Assembly (NCBI RefSeq): GCF_042679605.1 | Contig: NZ_JBHTMU010000041.1 | Span: forward strand, 1-34,676 | From: Litorisediminicola beolgyonensis | GTDB lineage: Bacteria; Pseudomonadota; Alphaproteobacteria; Rhodobacterales; Rhodobacteraceae | DNA: 34,676 nt | Direction of reading: 5' to 3' | Shown here: in pieces, positions 15,938 to 22,938 of the stretch | How the letters are laid out: every line of letters starts with the position of its first letter | Position numbering within the stretch: the first letter of the stretch is position 1 | Position numbers and translations under genes: made by a program | Notes under the pieces: model-generated | The model's input: only the letters and a program-made list of their open reading frames with translations | Databases searched by the model: none | Told to the model about the DNA's origin: nothing

Positions 15938-16098
15938 GCGAAGCATCGGATCGGCTGAACTGTGCGCTCTCCCTGCTCGGCCGCCTCAAAGCCGGGGCAC
16001 CGGAGCGGGTGCGCGGTAACCTCGACGTGTTCCATCCGGACACAGCGGAGCTCATGCTGGGATACGCGTTCGGCGACATCGTCCGGCGCGAGTGGTAG
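15934..16098 (+). pseudogene. Truncated carboxymuconolactone decarboxylase-family gene
   Basis: 54 codons starting ATG 15934 (ATGA overlap with the reductase). The end, ELMLGYAFGDIVRREW, matches the region of the CMD/AhpD-like family that normally reads FAFGDIYSRPGLDLRTREL and continues for about 60 or more residues including the catalytic part. Here the family likeness stops at DIVRRE, with TAG at 16096-16098, and no continuation is seen in any frame downstream. This looks like a deletion or recombination breakpoint at about 16085-16098 where gene-free DNA begins. No function is expected. Confidence 0.7.
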
Positions 16099-16532
16099 CG
16101 GGCTCTGAGCGGGGCTGATCAGTATCGCACCGGCTAGGGGCATCTGTTTCCGATGTCCGCTTAGATGCTTTGACCAAATAGTAGCCTTGTGAGCTTGCCT
16201 GAGGATGGAGCTTTCTCCGCATAGAACTGCGTTGCAAGCCTGCGGGTCGTTGCCTCGGTTCGAAATGCCGACGGTCGCTTGACTGCCAGGCGTGGGCGGG
16301 CAGGGAGTTCAAAGCAGTCTTGGCGCCAGCTCTCGGCTGGTGAGACAGGCAGCATGGGGCGACCCCGGTCGCGACCTGGTCCGCGGCGGCTACTGGCCGA
16401 TATTGGTAGCGGTTAAGCAGCGGGTCCCGCATGACCGTTTAGCATCGCGGATTTAAAGGCCATGGCACGAACAGATGGGCGTTTCGGAATCGAATTGCCT
16501 CTCGGCTAACGCTTGGCAGATGTGAATAAATA

Positions 16533-16669
16533 CATCATGTCGCTGGTGCCATGATGCGCGCGCGTCCATCATCGTGAATTTCACATTTCCCAAGAAATGC
16601 AATATTTCGCATGATGCCATTTTCGGGAGGGCCGGAGATCGACTGCGAAATATGTAATTTCGCATCATG
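16533..16669. promoter_or_regulatory. Cluster of four CATGATG-family sites
   Basis: CATCATG or CATGATG cores occur at 16533, 16550, 16610 and 16663. The last two sit in longer matches to the palindrome at 2219-2239: TTTCGCATGATG (16605-16616) and AATTTCGCATCATG (16656-16669). Spacing is irregular. The AT-rich surroundings and clustering suggest a control region. Confidence 0.5.
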
Positions 16670-16706
16670 TGATATTTGAGATGATAGGATATTTTCAATT
16701 TTCGGG

Positions 16707-16773
16707 ACCTGATGACACCTAAGTATATGTTTTTATTTAATAAAGTTGTGGGCGTCATCGGTGTCATAAGCTA
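16707..16773 (-). repeat. Left arm of an imperfect inverted repeat with TGATGACAC units
   Basis: Read on the minus strand this segment (GTAGCTTATGACACCGATGA, then an AT-rich middle, then TTAGGTGTCATCAGGT) aligns with the plus strand at 16873-16940. Both arms start and end with TGATGACAC-type units, with a TAAATAAAAA stretch between. Confidence 0.7.
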
Positions 16774-16872
16774 CCCCCTATGGAGTATCCCCAGAGGGGT
16801 GTTTTCGGAAATTTTTTCCATCTCCGCCATGTGCTGGGAGTGGGTCGGTAAACCGAAGACTCTTTTCATGTA

Positions 16873-16971
16873 GTAGCTGATGACACTGATGACAGGGGTG
16901 AAAAATAAATAAAAATCAACAATTTAGGTGTCATCAGGTGGCTGGTGACAAGCTGATGACACCTGATGACA
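16873..16971 (+). repeat. Right arm and extra TGATGACAC units
   Basis: The plus strand reads GTAGCTGATGACACTGATGA, TAAATAAAAA, TTAGGTGTCATCAGGT (to 16940), matching the left arm inverted. Two further head-to-tail units follow, TGATGACACC and TGATGACA (16954-16971). About 100 bp separates the arms. The arrangement resembles iterons or operators. Confidence 0.7.
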
Positions 16972-16990
16972 TTAAAGATGCGAAATTTCA

Positions 16991-17014
16991 CATGATGCGG
17001 GGTTGAACATGATG
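16991..17014. promoter_or_regulatory. Two CATGATG-family sites, 17 bp apart
   Basis: CATGATG at 16991-16997 (preceded by GCGAAATTTCA) and at 17008-17014 (followed by TTGAATTTCG) are degenerate copies of the palindrome at 2219-2239. Confidence 0.5.
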
Positions 17015-17966
17015 TTGAATTTCGAAGCGGGATCAAAATAGAAAAGTCTTCGAACCGGAATCGAGTGATGGTTGTATCAAGCGGACGGAGACTCGGTAGC
17101 ACGTCGAATACCGCGCTGGTTCTCGATCTGATCAGATCGATCTGCCGCTGACCTCTTCTCTTCCGACCATGCACGGATGAGCGGCCGACCTGGCTAAGGT
17201 CGAAAAGATGCCCGCTGGTCTTGAGCGTGCCGGTGGCCATGGCATGCCACGGTGCTCGCTCGACGGACCCCGAGGGCGCCTTGATCCGGGCGAGTCCAAT
17301 CTTTTGGTCAGAACGATTTTGCGAATAGCGTGGTCATCGCCCGCGATTTCGCCGGATTAGAAAGAGGCCGCTTCCTTGTCATAGCGAATGCGGAAGCGCT
17401 GCATCGCGCCTTCCAGTGTTGCTGAGAGACATTTGAGATCTCGCGTGAACCGGGGTTCCGTGCATCCGCAGGGCGGAGAAGGTGCGCAGAAGGACCCAAA
17501 GCCAAACTGACGAAGGGGCGGAGCGGCGTATGGACTTGTCTGTAGTCCGCTTTTCGGAGGGCTTGTTTCAACGCCTAAGGTGGCGGCGTTTCGATTAACA
17601 TTCGTGGAGACGCAGGCATCTACGCACAGCTTGACCCTTTGCGCGTCGCGGTTTTGCCCGGAGGCCTTGACCTTGATCCGCGTCGCACTGACGCCATAGT
17701 CGGGTGTGAAGTGAGCGCACAGACGCGGATGGCCTACGAGCACCCTTCGACACGTTTCCGGGACGCAGCGCAGGGCCGTTAGTCCTCTTATGTGTGGAGG
17801 GGTGGGGGCTGCGGTCCGGAAGGCGTCCGATGGGCAGCGAAGCTGCGATCATAGGGAGCGGTAGGGCGGGAGTGGACACCGACCAGGCAAAGCTACTCAG
17901 ACGACGTCAGAGGCAGCCTGAGGGGCTCAGGAAGGAGCTTGCTGACCTCTGGCGGTCACTCGGAGC

Positions 17967-17999
17967 GGGACGGCTCTGAGACGCGTCTGAGCCGTTCCC
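17967..17999. terminator. Long inverted repeat downstream of the integrase
   Basis: GGGACGGCTC and GAGCCGTTCCC flank the palindrome AGACGCGTCT, giving a stable hairpin 67 bp past the integrase stop. It could terminate integrase transcription, but no U-run follows on that strand. It could equally be a recombination or protein-binding structure. Confidence 0.4.
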
Positions 18000-18065
18000 A
18001 GCGCCGCTCCTGTGCCGCCAAGCAAGCTTGCGCCGTCAGGTCACGCTGCTCAAACCATCCGAATC

Positions 18066-19337
18066 CTAGCCGAGCAGGTCGTCCAAAGGGTCGCGCTTGC
18101 GGCTCGGGGCGTTCAGTCCTTCGGCCTCGTAGGCATCGACGCGGTCGGACCACCATTGCATCATGGCGCGGCGCTCGGCCAGGTATTCGGCGGCATTGTA
18201 CGCGCCGCGGATCTTGTTCAACTCGACATGGGCAAGCTGGCGTTCGATCACGTCCGGTCTCCATAGGCCTGACTCGTTCATGGCCGTGGACGCGGTCGAG
18301 CGAAAACCGTGGACCGAGCATTTGCCCTTGTAGCCCATCTTGTAGATCAGCTGGATCAGCGTCCCGCGGACGATCTTGAACACACGGTCTTCGGGAAGAA
18401 GGTCCGCGGCGCCCGGCGGTGGGGGCTTTCCTGACATCGCAGCCCGGCCGCGGGCGTTGGCAAGTCGGCGTTCGCGAGCAAGCGCGACTGCGCGATCGAG
18501 GAGCGCGCGGGTGGAGTTCGTCAACGGGACCACGTGATCGAGGCCGTTCTTCATCCGTGAGGCGGGAATGCGGATGAAGTCCTCTTCGATTTCCCCGAAG
18601 CGCAATTCCACCAGTTCGGTGTCGCGCAGAAAAACCCGCGTCAAGAGCCGGATGGCGATCTTGGAGTGTTCATGCGCGTGCGTCATTTCGAGGCTGCGGA
18701 AGAAAGACGGCAGCGCCGACTCATTGATCCAGGGCTGCTGGCGCTTTCTCGGGGTCTTCCGGAGCGCCTTGACGATCTGTGGCGCAGGGTTCGAGACGGC
18801 GCGACCCTCCGCGATTCCAAACGCGAAGATCGAACCGGCATACTGGTTGCAGCGCCGGGCGGTCTCGATGACCCCACGCTCCTCGATTGCGCGTATCGCC
18901 GCGAGCAACTCGGGGGGATTGATCTCGTCGATAGGTCGGTGCCCCAGCGCAGGGAAGAGGTCCTTCTCGACCCGCTCCCAAACACGCGTCGCATGCCCGC
19001 GCGACCAGTTCTCTCGCTGGATCTTGAACCAGTCGCGGGCCACGGCCGCGAATGAGTTCGCAGCGAGCCCTGCATATGCGGTGTTTGCTGTCTTGGGGTT
19101 TCGACCGGCCGCGATCTCGGCTTGCGCTGCTTGATGAAGGCGGCGGGCCGCCGCGAGGCCGAGGTCCGGGAAGGAGCCATAGGTGAGCGTCTGCGTGCGC
19201 CCATCGTGGCGGAAGCCGAACTGCCAGGATTTCGAGCCGCTCGGGCGGACGTTGAGCACGAGCCCGTCGCCATCCTTGAGCCGATAGGCTTTCGCGGCAG
19301 GCTGGGCAGTGAGGCATTGGGCGTGGGTCAGGGGCAT
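18066..19337 (-). CDS. P4-type tyrosine integrase
   Basis: A 423-residue site-specific recombinase of the phage P4/prophage integrase family. The N-terminal domain of unknown-function type (YRLKDGDGLVLNVRPSGSKSWQFGFR, about 18-43) and an AR-rich helix precede a SAM-like core-binding domain (about 95-180) and a catalytic domain. Catalytic residues: Arg238, Lys263 in RMKNGLDH, His343 and Arg346 in HGFRSTAST, His370 in QLAH and nucleophile Tyr380 in RGAYNAAEYLAERRAMMQWW. All are present, so the enzyme looks active. Its start faces the 3' end of tRNA-Ile2, 242 bp away, and the intervening DNA holds several GTTTTACC repeats. No excisionase gene is recognisable. It is the main evidence for an integrated island extending to the left. 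Confidence 0.93.
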   Translation of the reverse strand: MPLTHAQCLTAQPAAKAYRLKDGDGLVLNVRPSGSKSWQFGFRHDGRTQTLTYGSFPDLGLAAARRLHQAAQAEIAAGRNPKTANTAYAGLAANSFAAVARDWFKIQRENWSRGHATRVWERVEKDLFPALGHRPIDEINPPELLAAIRAIEERGVIETARRCNQYAGSIFAFGIAEGRAVSNPAPQIVKALRKTPRKRQQPWINESALPSFFRSLEMTHAHEHSKIAIRLLTRVFLRDTELVELRFGEIEEDFIRIPASRMKNGLDHVVPLTNSTRALLDRAVALARERRLANARGRAAMSGKPPPPGAADLLPEDRVFKIVRGTLIQLIYKMGYKGKCSVHGFRSTASTAMNESGLWRPDVIERQLAHVELNKIRGAYNAAEYLAERRAMMQWWSDRVDAYEAEGLNAPSRKRDPLDDLLG

Positions 19338-19398
19338 CGAGGCGCTCGCATGATGGCAAATTCGACCCTCAAGTTTGGCGGATCGGTGGCGTCTTTCG

Positions 19399-19458
19399 GT
19401 TTTACCGGCGCGGTCTTCCTGTTTTACCGGAGGCGAAATGTTTTACCAGCCGTAAAAC
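19399..19458 (-). promoter_or_regulatory. Four GGTAAAAC-type sites (candidate right arm sites)
   Basis: GTTTTACC (GGTAAAAC on the minus strand) occurs at 19399-19406, 19421-19428 and 19440-19447; a CGTAAAAC at 19451-19458 points the other way. They lie between the integrase start and the tRNA, matching the two sites near the left att candidate. They could bind the integrase or act as operators for its gene. Confidence 0.45.
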
Positions 19459-19514
19459 ATCGGCGAGCTCAGCGCTCTATAGGTGAGCCTTGATGTGACC
19501 GGTTTTGTATTTAA

Positions 19515-19521
19515 CATGATG
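19515..19521. promoter_or_regulatory. CATGATG-family site near the right island end
   Basis: AACATGATGTAAAATATGCA is a degenerate member of the palindrome family, 59 bp inside the tRNA 3' end. Only the core and the AT-rich flank are conserved. Confidence 0.35.
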
Positions 19522-19529
19522 TAAAATAT

Positions 19530-19555
19530 GCAATTTCCCGACATACGGAAATTGC
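19530..19555 (-). terminator. Hairpin downstream of tRNA-Ile2
   Basis: GCAATTTCC and GGAAATTGC (9-bp arms, 8-nt loop) lie 25 bp beyond the tRNA 3' end; on the minus strand ATATTTTA follows. It may terminate the tRNA transcript. If so, this terminator was supplied by the island. Confidence 0.4.
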
Positions 19556-19572
19556 ACACAGTCTATCTTGAG

Positions 19573-19600
19573 GGTGGATTGGTAGGCCCGGCAGGACTTG
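19573..19600. repeat. tRNA-Ile2 3' end (candidate right att site)
   Basis: GGTGGA-TTGGTAGGCCCGGCAGG-ACTTG covers the CCA end and T-arm of the tRNA and matches 2092-2118. It is the expected crossover region for a P4-type integrase. Confidence 0.55.
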
Positions 19601-19656
19601 AACCCGCAACCAAACCGTTATGAGCGGTCTGCTCTAACCAATTGAGCTACAGGCCC
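19580..19656 (-). tRNA. tRNA-Ile2 (anticodon CAT, lysidine-modified type)
   Basis: A 77-nt cloverleaf on the minus strand with encoded CCA: acceptor GGGCCTG, D-arm GCTC...GAGC, anticodon loop CTCATAA within GACCG/CGGTT, T-arm GCGGG-TTCAAGT-CCTGC. Anticodon CAT could mean Met, but C4-G69, C5-G68, U12-A23 and C29-G41 are determinants of the TilS-modified isoleucine tRNA reading AUA, and elongator Met tRNA in E. coli lacks the acceptor and C29-G41 pairs. One oddity: position 1-72 is G-U, possibly because the island supplied the 3' strand. Confidence 0.85.
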
Positions 19657-19668
19657 ACCGTGTCGCTC

Positions 19669-19697
19669 TGAGTAGGAGCGCGTCGCTCGGGGGTCAA
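19669..19697 (-). promoter_or_regulatory. Promoter of tRNA-Ile2
   Basis: On the minus strand TTGACC (19697-19692), a 17-bp spacer and TACTCA (19674-19669) lie 12 bp before the tRNA 5' end, a strong sigma-70 arrangement. Confidence 0.65.
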
Positions 19698-19774
19698 GCT
19701 GAGACGTTGCAGCGCCGGGGGCGATGGGCTATCGCGCGGGCGACAGTGACAGGAGCGTCCGAGTGGAGGCCGCC

Positions 19775-20821
19775 ATGAGCGACAACAAGACCGGCATCAC
19801 CTATGCAGATGCGGGGGTCGATATCGACGCCGGAAACGCGCTGGTCGAGCGCATCAAGCCCGCCGCCAAGCGCACCGACCGCGCCGGCACGATGTCGGGT
19901 CTGGGCGGCTTCGGCGCGCTGTTCGACCTCAAGGCCGCGGGCTATTCCGATCCCGTTCTGGTTGCCGCGACCGATGGCGTGGGCACCAAGCTGCGCATCG
20001 CCATCGACACCGGCCATCTCGACGGGGTGGGCATCGACCTCGTGGCGATGTGCGTGAACGACCTCGTCTGCCAGGGCGCGGAGCCGCTGTTCTTTCTCGA
20101 CTATTTCGCCACCGGCAAGCTCGATACAGAGAGCGCCGCGCGGGTGATCGAGGGGATCGCCGAGGGCTGCGTGCGCTCGGGCGCGGCCCTGATCGGCGGC
20201 GAGACCGCCGAGATGCCGGGCATGTATCCGGCGGGCGATTTCGACCTCGCGGGCTTCGCGGTCGGCGCGATGGAGCGCGGTGCGGCGCTGCCCGAGGGCG
20301 TGGTCGCGGGCGATATCCTTCTGGGCCTCGGCTCGGACGGCGTGCACTCGAACGGCTATTCGCTGGTCCGCAAGCTCGTCGAGATCTCGGGCCTCGGCTG
20401 GGATGCGGGCTGTCCGTGGTCCGACGAGACGCTGGGCGCCGCGCTCCTGGCTCCGACCCGTCTCTATGTCAAACCGGCGCTGTCGGCGATCCGCGCGGGC
20501 GGCGTGCACGCCCTGGCCCATATCACCGGCGGCGGTCTGACCGAGAACCTGCCGCGCGTCCTGCCCGAGGGGTTCGGCGCGGAGATCGAACTTGGCGCCT
20601 GGGAGCTGCCGCCGGTCTTCCGCTGGCTCGGCGAGACGGGCGGGATCGAGGCGTCTGAGATGCTCAAGACCTTCAACTGCGGCATCGGCATGATCGCCGT
20701 TGTCGCCGCCGACCGCGCCGACGCGCTGGCCGAGGCGCTGGCAGCCGAGGGCGAGCAGGTCTTTGTGCTGGGCCAAGTCGCGGAGGGGCAGGGGGTCGCC
20801 TATCGCGGCAGCCTCTGGTGA
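19775..20821 (+). CDS. purM: Phosphoribosylformylglycinamidine cyclo-ligase
   Basis: AIR synthetase, 348 residues: ATP-dependent closure of FGAM to aminoimidazole ribonucleotide, the fifth step of purine synthesis, in the cytoplasm. Clear family stretches are SGLGGFGALFDL, LVAATDGVGTKLRIA, GIDLVAMCVNDLVCQGAEPLFFLDYFATGKL, ALIGGETAEMPGMY and HITGGGLTENLPRVLP, all expected ATP- and substrate-binding segments. The ATG at 19775 has GGAGG six nt upstream and matches the usual N-terminus (MSDNKTGITYADAGVDI). The stop overlaps the GTG start of purN (GTGA), so the pair is one operon. Confidence 0.97.
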   Translation: MSDNKTGITYADAGVDIDAGNALVERIKPAAKRTDRAGTMSGLGGFGALFDLKAAGYSDPVLVAATDGVGTKLRIAIDTGHLDGVGIDLVAMCVNDLVCQGAEPLFFLDYFATGKLDTESAARVIEGIAEGCVRSGAALIGGETAEMPGMYPAGDFDLAGFAVGAMERGAALPEGVVAGDILLGLGSDGVHSNGYSLVRKLVEISGLGWDAGCPWSDETLGAALLAPTRLYVKPALSAIRAGGVHALAHITGGGLTENLPRVLPEGFGAEIELGAWELPPVFRWLGETGGIEASEMLKTFNCGIGMIAVVAADRADALAEALAAEGEQVFVLGQVAEGQGVAYRGSLW

Positions 20822-21414
20822 GCCGGCGCGTCGCGATCCTCGTCTCGGGCGGCGGCTCGAACATGGTCGCGCTGGTCAAGAGCATGACCGGCGATCATCC
20901 GGCGCGCCCGGTTCTGGTGCTTGCCAATTCCGCCGACGCGGGCGGGCTCGTGCGTGCGCGCGAGCTGGGCGTCGAGGCGGATCACGTCGATCACCGGCCC
21001 TTCAAGGGGGACCGTCCGGCCTTCGAGGACGCGCTGCATGCGCGGCTCCTGCAGGCCGAGCCGGATATCCTCTGCCTCGCCGGGTTCATGCGCGTGCTGA
21101 CCGAGGGTTTCGTGTCGCGCTGGCAGGGCCGGATGCTGAACATTCACCCCTCGCTCCTGCCGAAATACCGCGGTCTGCACACCCATGCCCGCGCGCTTGA
21201 GGCGGGTGAGACCGAACATGGCTGCACGGTTCACGAGGTCACGCCCGAGCTTGACGAGGGGCCGATCCTCGGCCAGGCCCGGGTGCCTGTCCTGCCGGGC
21301 GACACGCCCGACCTGCTTGCCGCGCGGGTTCTGGAGCAGGAGCACCGCCTCTACCCGGCGGTCCTGCGCCGCTTCGCCGCCGGGGATCGCAGCCGGATCG
21401 ACCTCGCGGCCTGA
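20818..21414 (+). CDS. purN: Phosphoribosylglycinamide formyltransferase
   Basis: GAR transformylase, 198 residues, transfers formyl from 10-formyl-THF to GAR in step three of purine synthesis. The N-terminal phosphate-binding loop is VAILVSGGGSNM. The catalytic residues are Asn108 and His110 (NIHPSLLPKYRGLHTH) and Asp146 (HEVTPELDEGPIL). It starts at GTG 20818, overlapping the purM stop by four nt, which indicates coupled translation. Length and motifs are normal. Confidence 0.97.
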   Translation: MSRRVAILVSGGGSNMVALVKSMTGDHPARPVLVLANSADAGGLVRARELGVEADHVDHRPFKGDRPAFEDALHARLLQAEPDILCLAGFMRVLTEGFVSRWQGRMLNIHPSLLPKYRGLHTHARALEAGETEHGCTVHEVTPELDEGPILGQARVPVLPGDTPDLLAARVLEQEHRLYPAVLRRFAAGDRSRIDLAA

Positions 21415-21662
21415 GCTTTTCGCCCAAGAAGAGCAATCTGCCGGTCGATCATGCTCTGTGCGAAGAGGCCCTGCGGTCGCTGCGATGGTCTCTGGTTATC
21501 TGGTCTCTCGAGACTGCGCATGCGATCGGCATGGAACGCGCAGAGCCCCGTCCAATCCGCTGAGACTGTCGGAATGCCGCGCACCATTGCACCCGCCGCC
21601 GCTTCGGCTAATGTTCCGCGCCACGGGCGACGACCCCGACCGATGAGAGCAGACAGGACCGC

Positions 21663-22820
21663 ATGAAGACGATCACACGCACCGAAGACCTGGCCGCGTT
21701 CTGCGCGCGCGCGCATGAGAGCCGCTATGTCACCGTCGATACCGAGTTCCTGCGCGAACGGACCTATTACGCCAAGCTCTGCCTCGTTCAGCTGGCGCTG
21801 CCGGGGAAGAACCCCGAGGACGCGGTGCTGGTCGACCCGCTCGCGGACGGGCTGTCGCTCGAGCCTCTGATCACGCTCTTCCGGGACACCAACGTGGTGA
21901 AGGTGTTCCACGCCGCGCGGCAGGATCTCGAGATCTTCTGGGTCGATCACGATGTCATCCCCGAGCCGCTCTTCGACACGCAGGTTGCAGCAATGGTCTG
22001 CGGCTTCGGCGAACAGGTGGGCTACGAGACGCTGGTCAAGAAGATCGCGCGGGCCCGGCTCGACAAGTCCTCACGCTTCACCGACTGGTCGCGCCGTCCC
22101 CTGAGCGATGCGCAGAAGACCTACGCGCTGGCCGACGTCACCCATCTGCGCCAGATCTACGAGTTCCTCGAGAAAAAGCTCCGCGACACCGGCCGGCACC
22201 GCTGGGTGACCGAGGAGCTGGGCGTGCTGACCGATCCCGAAACCTATGTCACCCGTCCCGAAGACGCCTGGCGCCGGGTCAAGACCCGCTCCGCCAGCCC
22301 GCGCTTCCTGGCCGTGCTGCGTGAGCTCGCAGCCTTCCGCGAGGCCTATGCGCAGGAGCGCAACGTGCCGCGCAACCGGGTCTTCAAGGACGATGCGCTG
22401 ACCGAACTCGCCTCGACCAAGCCGCAGAGCACCGAGGATCTCGGCCGTTCGCGGCTTCTTCTGCGCGACGCCCGCAAAGGCGACATCGCCGAGGGGATCC
22501 TCGCGGCAGTGGCGCGCGGGGTGGCGGTGCCGAACGATGCGCTGCCGGAGCCGGAAGAGCGGATGGACAAGGGGCAGGTCAATCCGGCCCTGGCCGATCT
22601 CCTGCGCGTGCTTCTCAAGGCCAAGACCGAGAGCCAGGGGGTGGCCTCGAAACTGATCGCACCGGCCGCCGATCTCGATGCGCTGGCCTCGGGCGAACGC
22701 GACCTGCCGGCGCTCCGGGGCTGGCGGCACGAGGTGTTCGGGGCGGATGCGCTGAAGCTCTGCGAGGGGCGGATCGCCTTGGCCGCCAAGGGCTCGCAAG
22801 TGACCGTCGTCGAGATTTGA
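21663..22820 (+). CDS. rnd: Ribonuclease D
   Basis: A 385-residue 3'-5' exoribonuclease that trims tRNA precursors and other stable RNAs. DEDDy active site: Asp26 and Glu28 (VDTEFLRE), Asp88 (FHAARQDLEIF), and Tyr154 with Asp158 (YALADVTHL). The HRDC RNA-binding domain follows at about 210-290 (FLAVLRELAAFREAYAQERNVPRNRVFKDDAL). The 248 bp between purN and rnd hold no visible gene. The gene is convergent with the lipoprotein gene, with two AT-rich palindromes between them that probably end both transcripts. Confidence 0.95.
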   Translation: MKTITRTEDLAAFCARAHESRYVTVDTEFLRERTYYAKLCLVQLALPGKNPEDAVLVDPLADGLSLEPLITLFRDTNVVKVFHAARQDLEIFWVDHDVIPEPLFDTQVAAMVCGFGEQVGYETLVKKIARARLDKSSRFTDWSRRPLSDAQKTYALADVTHLRQIYEFLEKKLRDTGRHRWVTEELGVLTDPETYVTRPEDAWRRVKTRSASPRFLAVLRELAAFREAYAQERNVPRNRVFKDDALTELASTKPQSTEDLGRSRLLLRDARKGDIAEGILAAVARGVAVPNDALPEPEERMDKGQVNPALADLLRVLLKAKTESQGVASKLIAPAADLDALASGERDLPALRGWRHEVFGADALKLCEGRIALAAKGSQVTVVEI

Positions 22821-22831
22821 CCGCGGTGCGG

Positions 22832-22861
22832 GCCTCAGAATTTTAATTAAAATTCTGAGGC
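22832..22861. terminator. Perfect 30-bp palindrome between convergent genes
   Basis: GCCTCAGAATTTTAA and TTAAAATTCTGAGGC are perfect mirror complements. It lies 11 bp past the rnd stop. The symmetric stem with internal A/T runs could stop transcription in both directions. It forms a pair with 22888-22911. Confidence 0.6.
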
Positions 22862-22887
22862 ATGGCGCTTCGCCGCGGGCCGGGCAG

Positions 22888-22911
22888 GCAGAATTTTAAC
22901 TAAAATTCTGC
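22888..22911. terminator. Second palindrome of the pair
   Basis: GCAGAATTTTA and TAAAATTCTGC flank AC. It shares the core AGAATTTTAA(T/C)TAAAATTCT with the palindrome at 22832-22861 and lies 28 bp past the lipoprotein gene's stop. Bidirectional terminator or repeat unit. Confidence 0.55.
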
Positions 22912-22938
22912 GCCCCGCCACTGGGCTATCGGTCGCGC

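Larger units (their letters stand above)
16099..18065. other. Nearly 2 kb gene-free stretch rich in palindromes and repeats
   Basis: No frame here has family resemblance or a good start. From left to right: an unassigned GC-rich part (16099-16450); a low-GC part (16500-17030) with CATGATG palindromes and TGATGACAC clusters; GC-rich sequence resembling eroded intergenic repeats (17300-17760, for example around AGCGGACTACAGACAAGTCC); and a long inverted repeat (17967-17999) before the integrase end. The low-GC part may be a lost gene's remnant or an island control or origin region. Confidence 0.55.
2092..19600. mobile_element. Probable tRNA-Ile2-associated genomic island (about 17.5 kb)
   Basis: Seen: a P4-type tyrosine integrase lies 242 bp beyond the 3' end of a tRNA-Ile2 gene, its own start facing the tRNA. 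The last part of that tRNA gene (19573-19600) has an imperfect copy at 2092-2118. Both ends carry GGTAAAAC sites pointing away from the core, and CATGATG palindromes occur at both ends and within but not in the flanks. The content is typical cargo: defence genes, a toxin/antitoxin-type regulator, metabolic modules with their own regulators, and broken genes. Known: P4 integrases recombine at tRNA 3' ends and leave a direct repeat at the far end. Inferred: both borders. The left border is the weaker one because the repeat carries one mismatch and two small indels. Confidence 0.65.

Noticed and set aside
16774..16805. Hairpin-like ACCCC...GGGGT sequence as a terminator
   Set aside because: The stem is only about five pairs with a long loop and no gene upstream to terminate.
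16866..17240. Minus-strand frame of 124 codons in the gene-free stretch
   Set aside because: No family likeness. Its C-terminus is produced by the TGATGACAC repeats and it lacks a clear start. It could be a gene remnant but cannot be supported as a gene.
17357..17743. Minus-strand frame of 128 codons downstream of the integrase
   Set aside because: The translation (SPPKSGLQTSPYAAPPLRQFGF and similar) looks like the eroded intergenic repeats common in this bacterial family, not a conserved protein.
19580..19656. Assignment as elongator tRNA-Met because the anticodon is CAT
   Set aside because: C4-G69, C5-G68 and C29-G41 match the lysidine-type isoleucine tRNA, and these pairs are absent in E. 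coli elongator tRNA-Met as I recall it.
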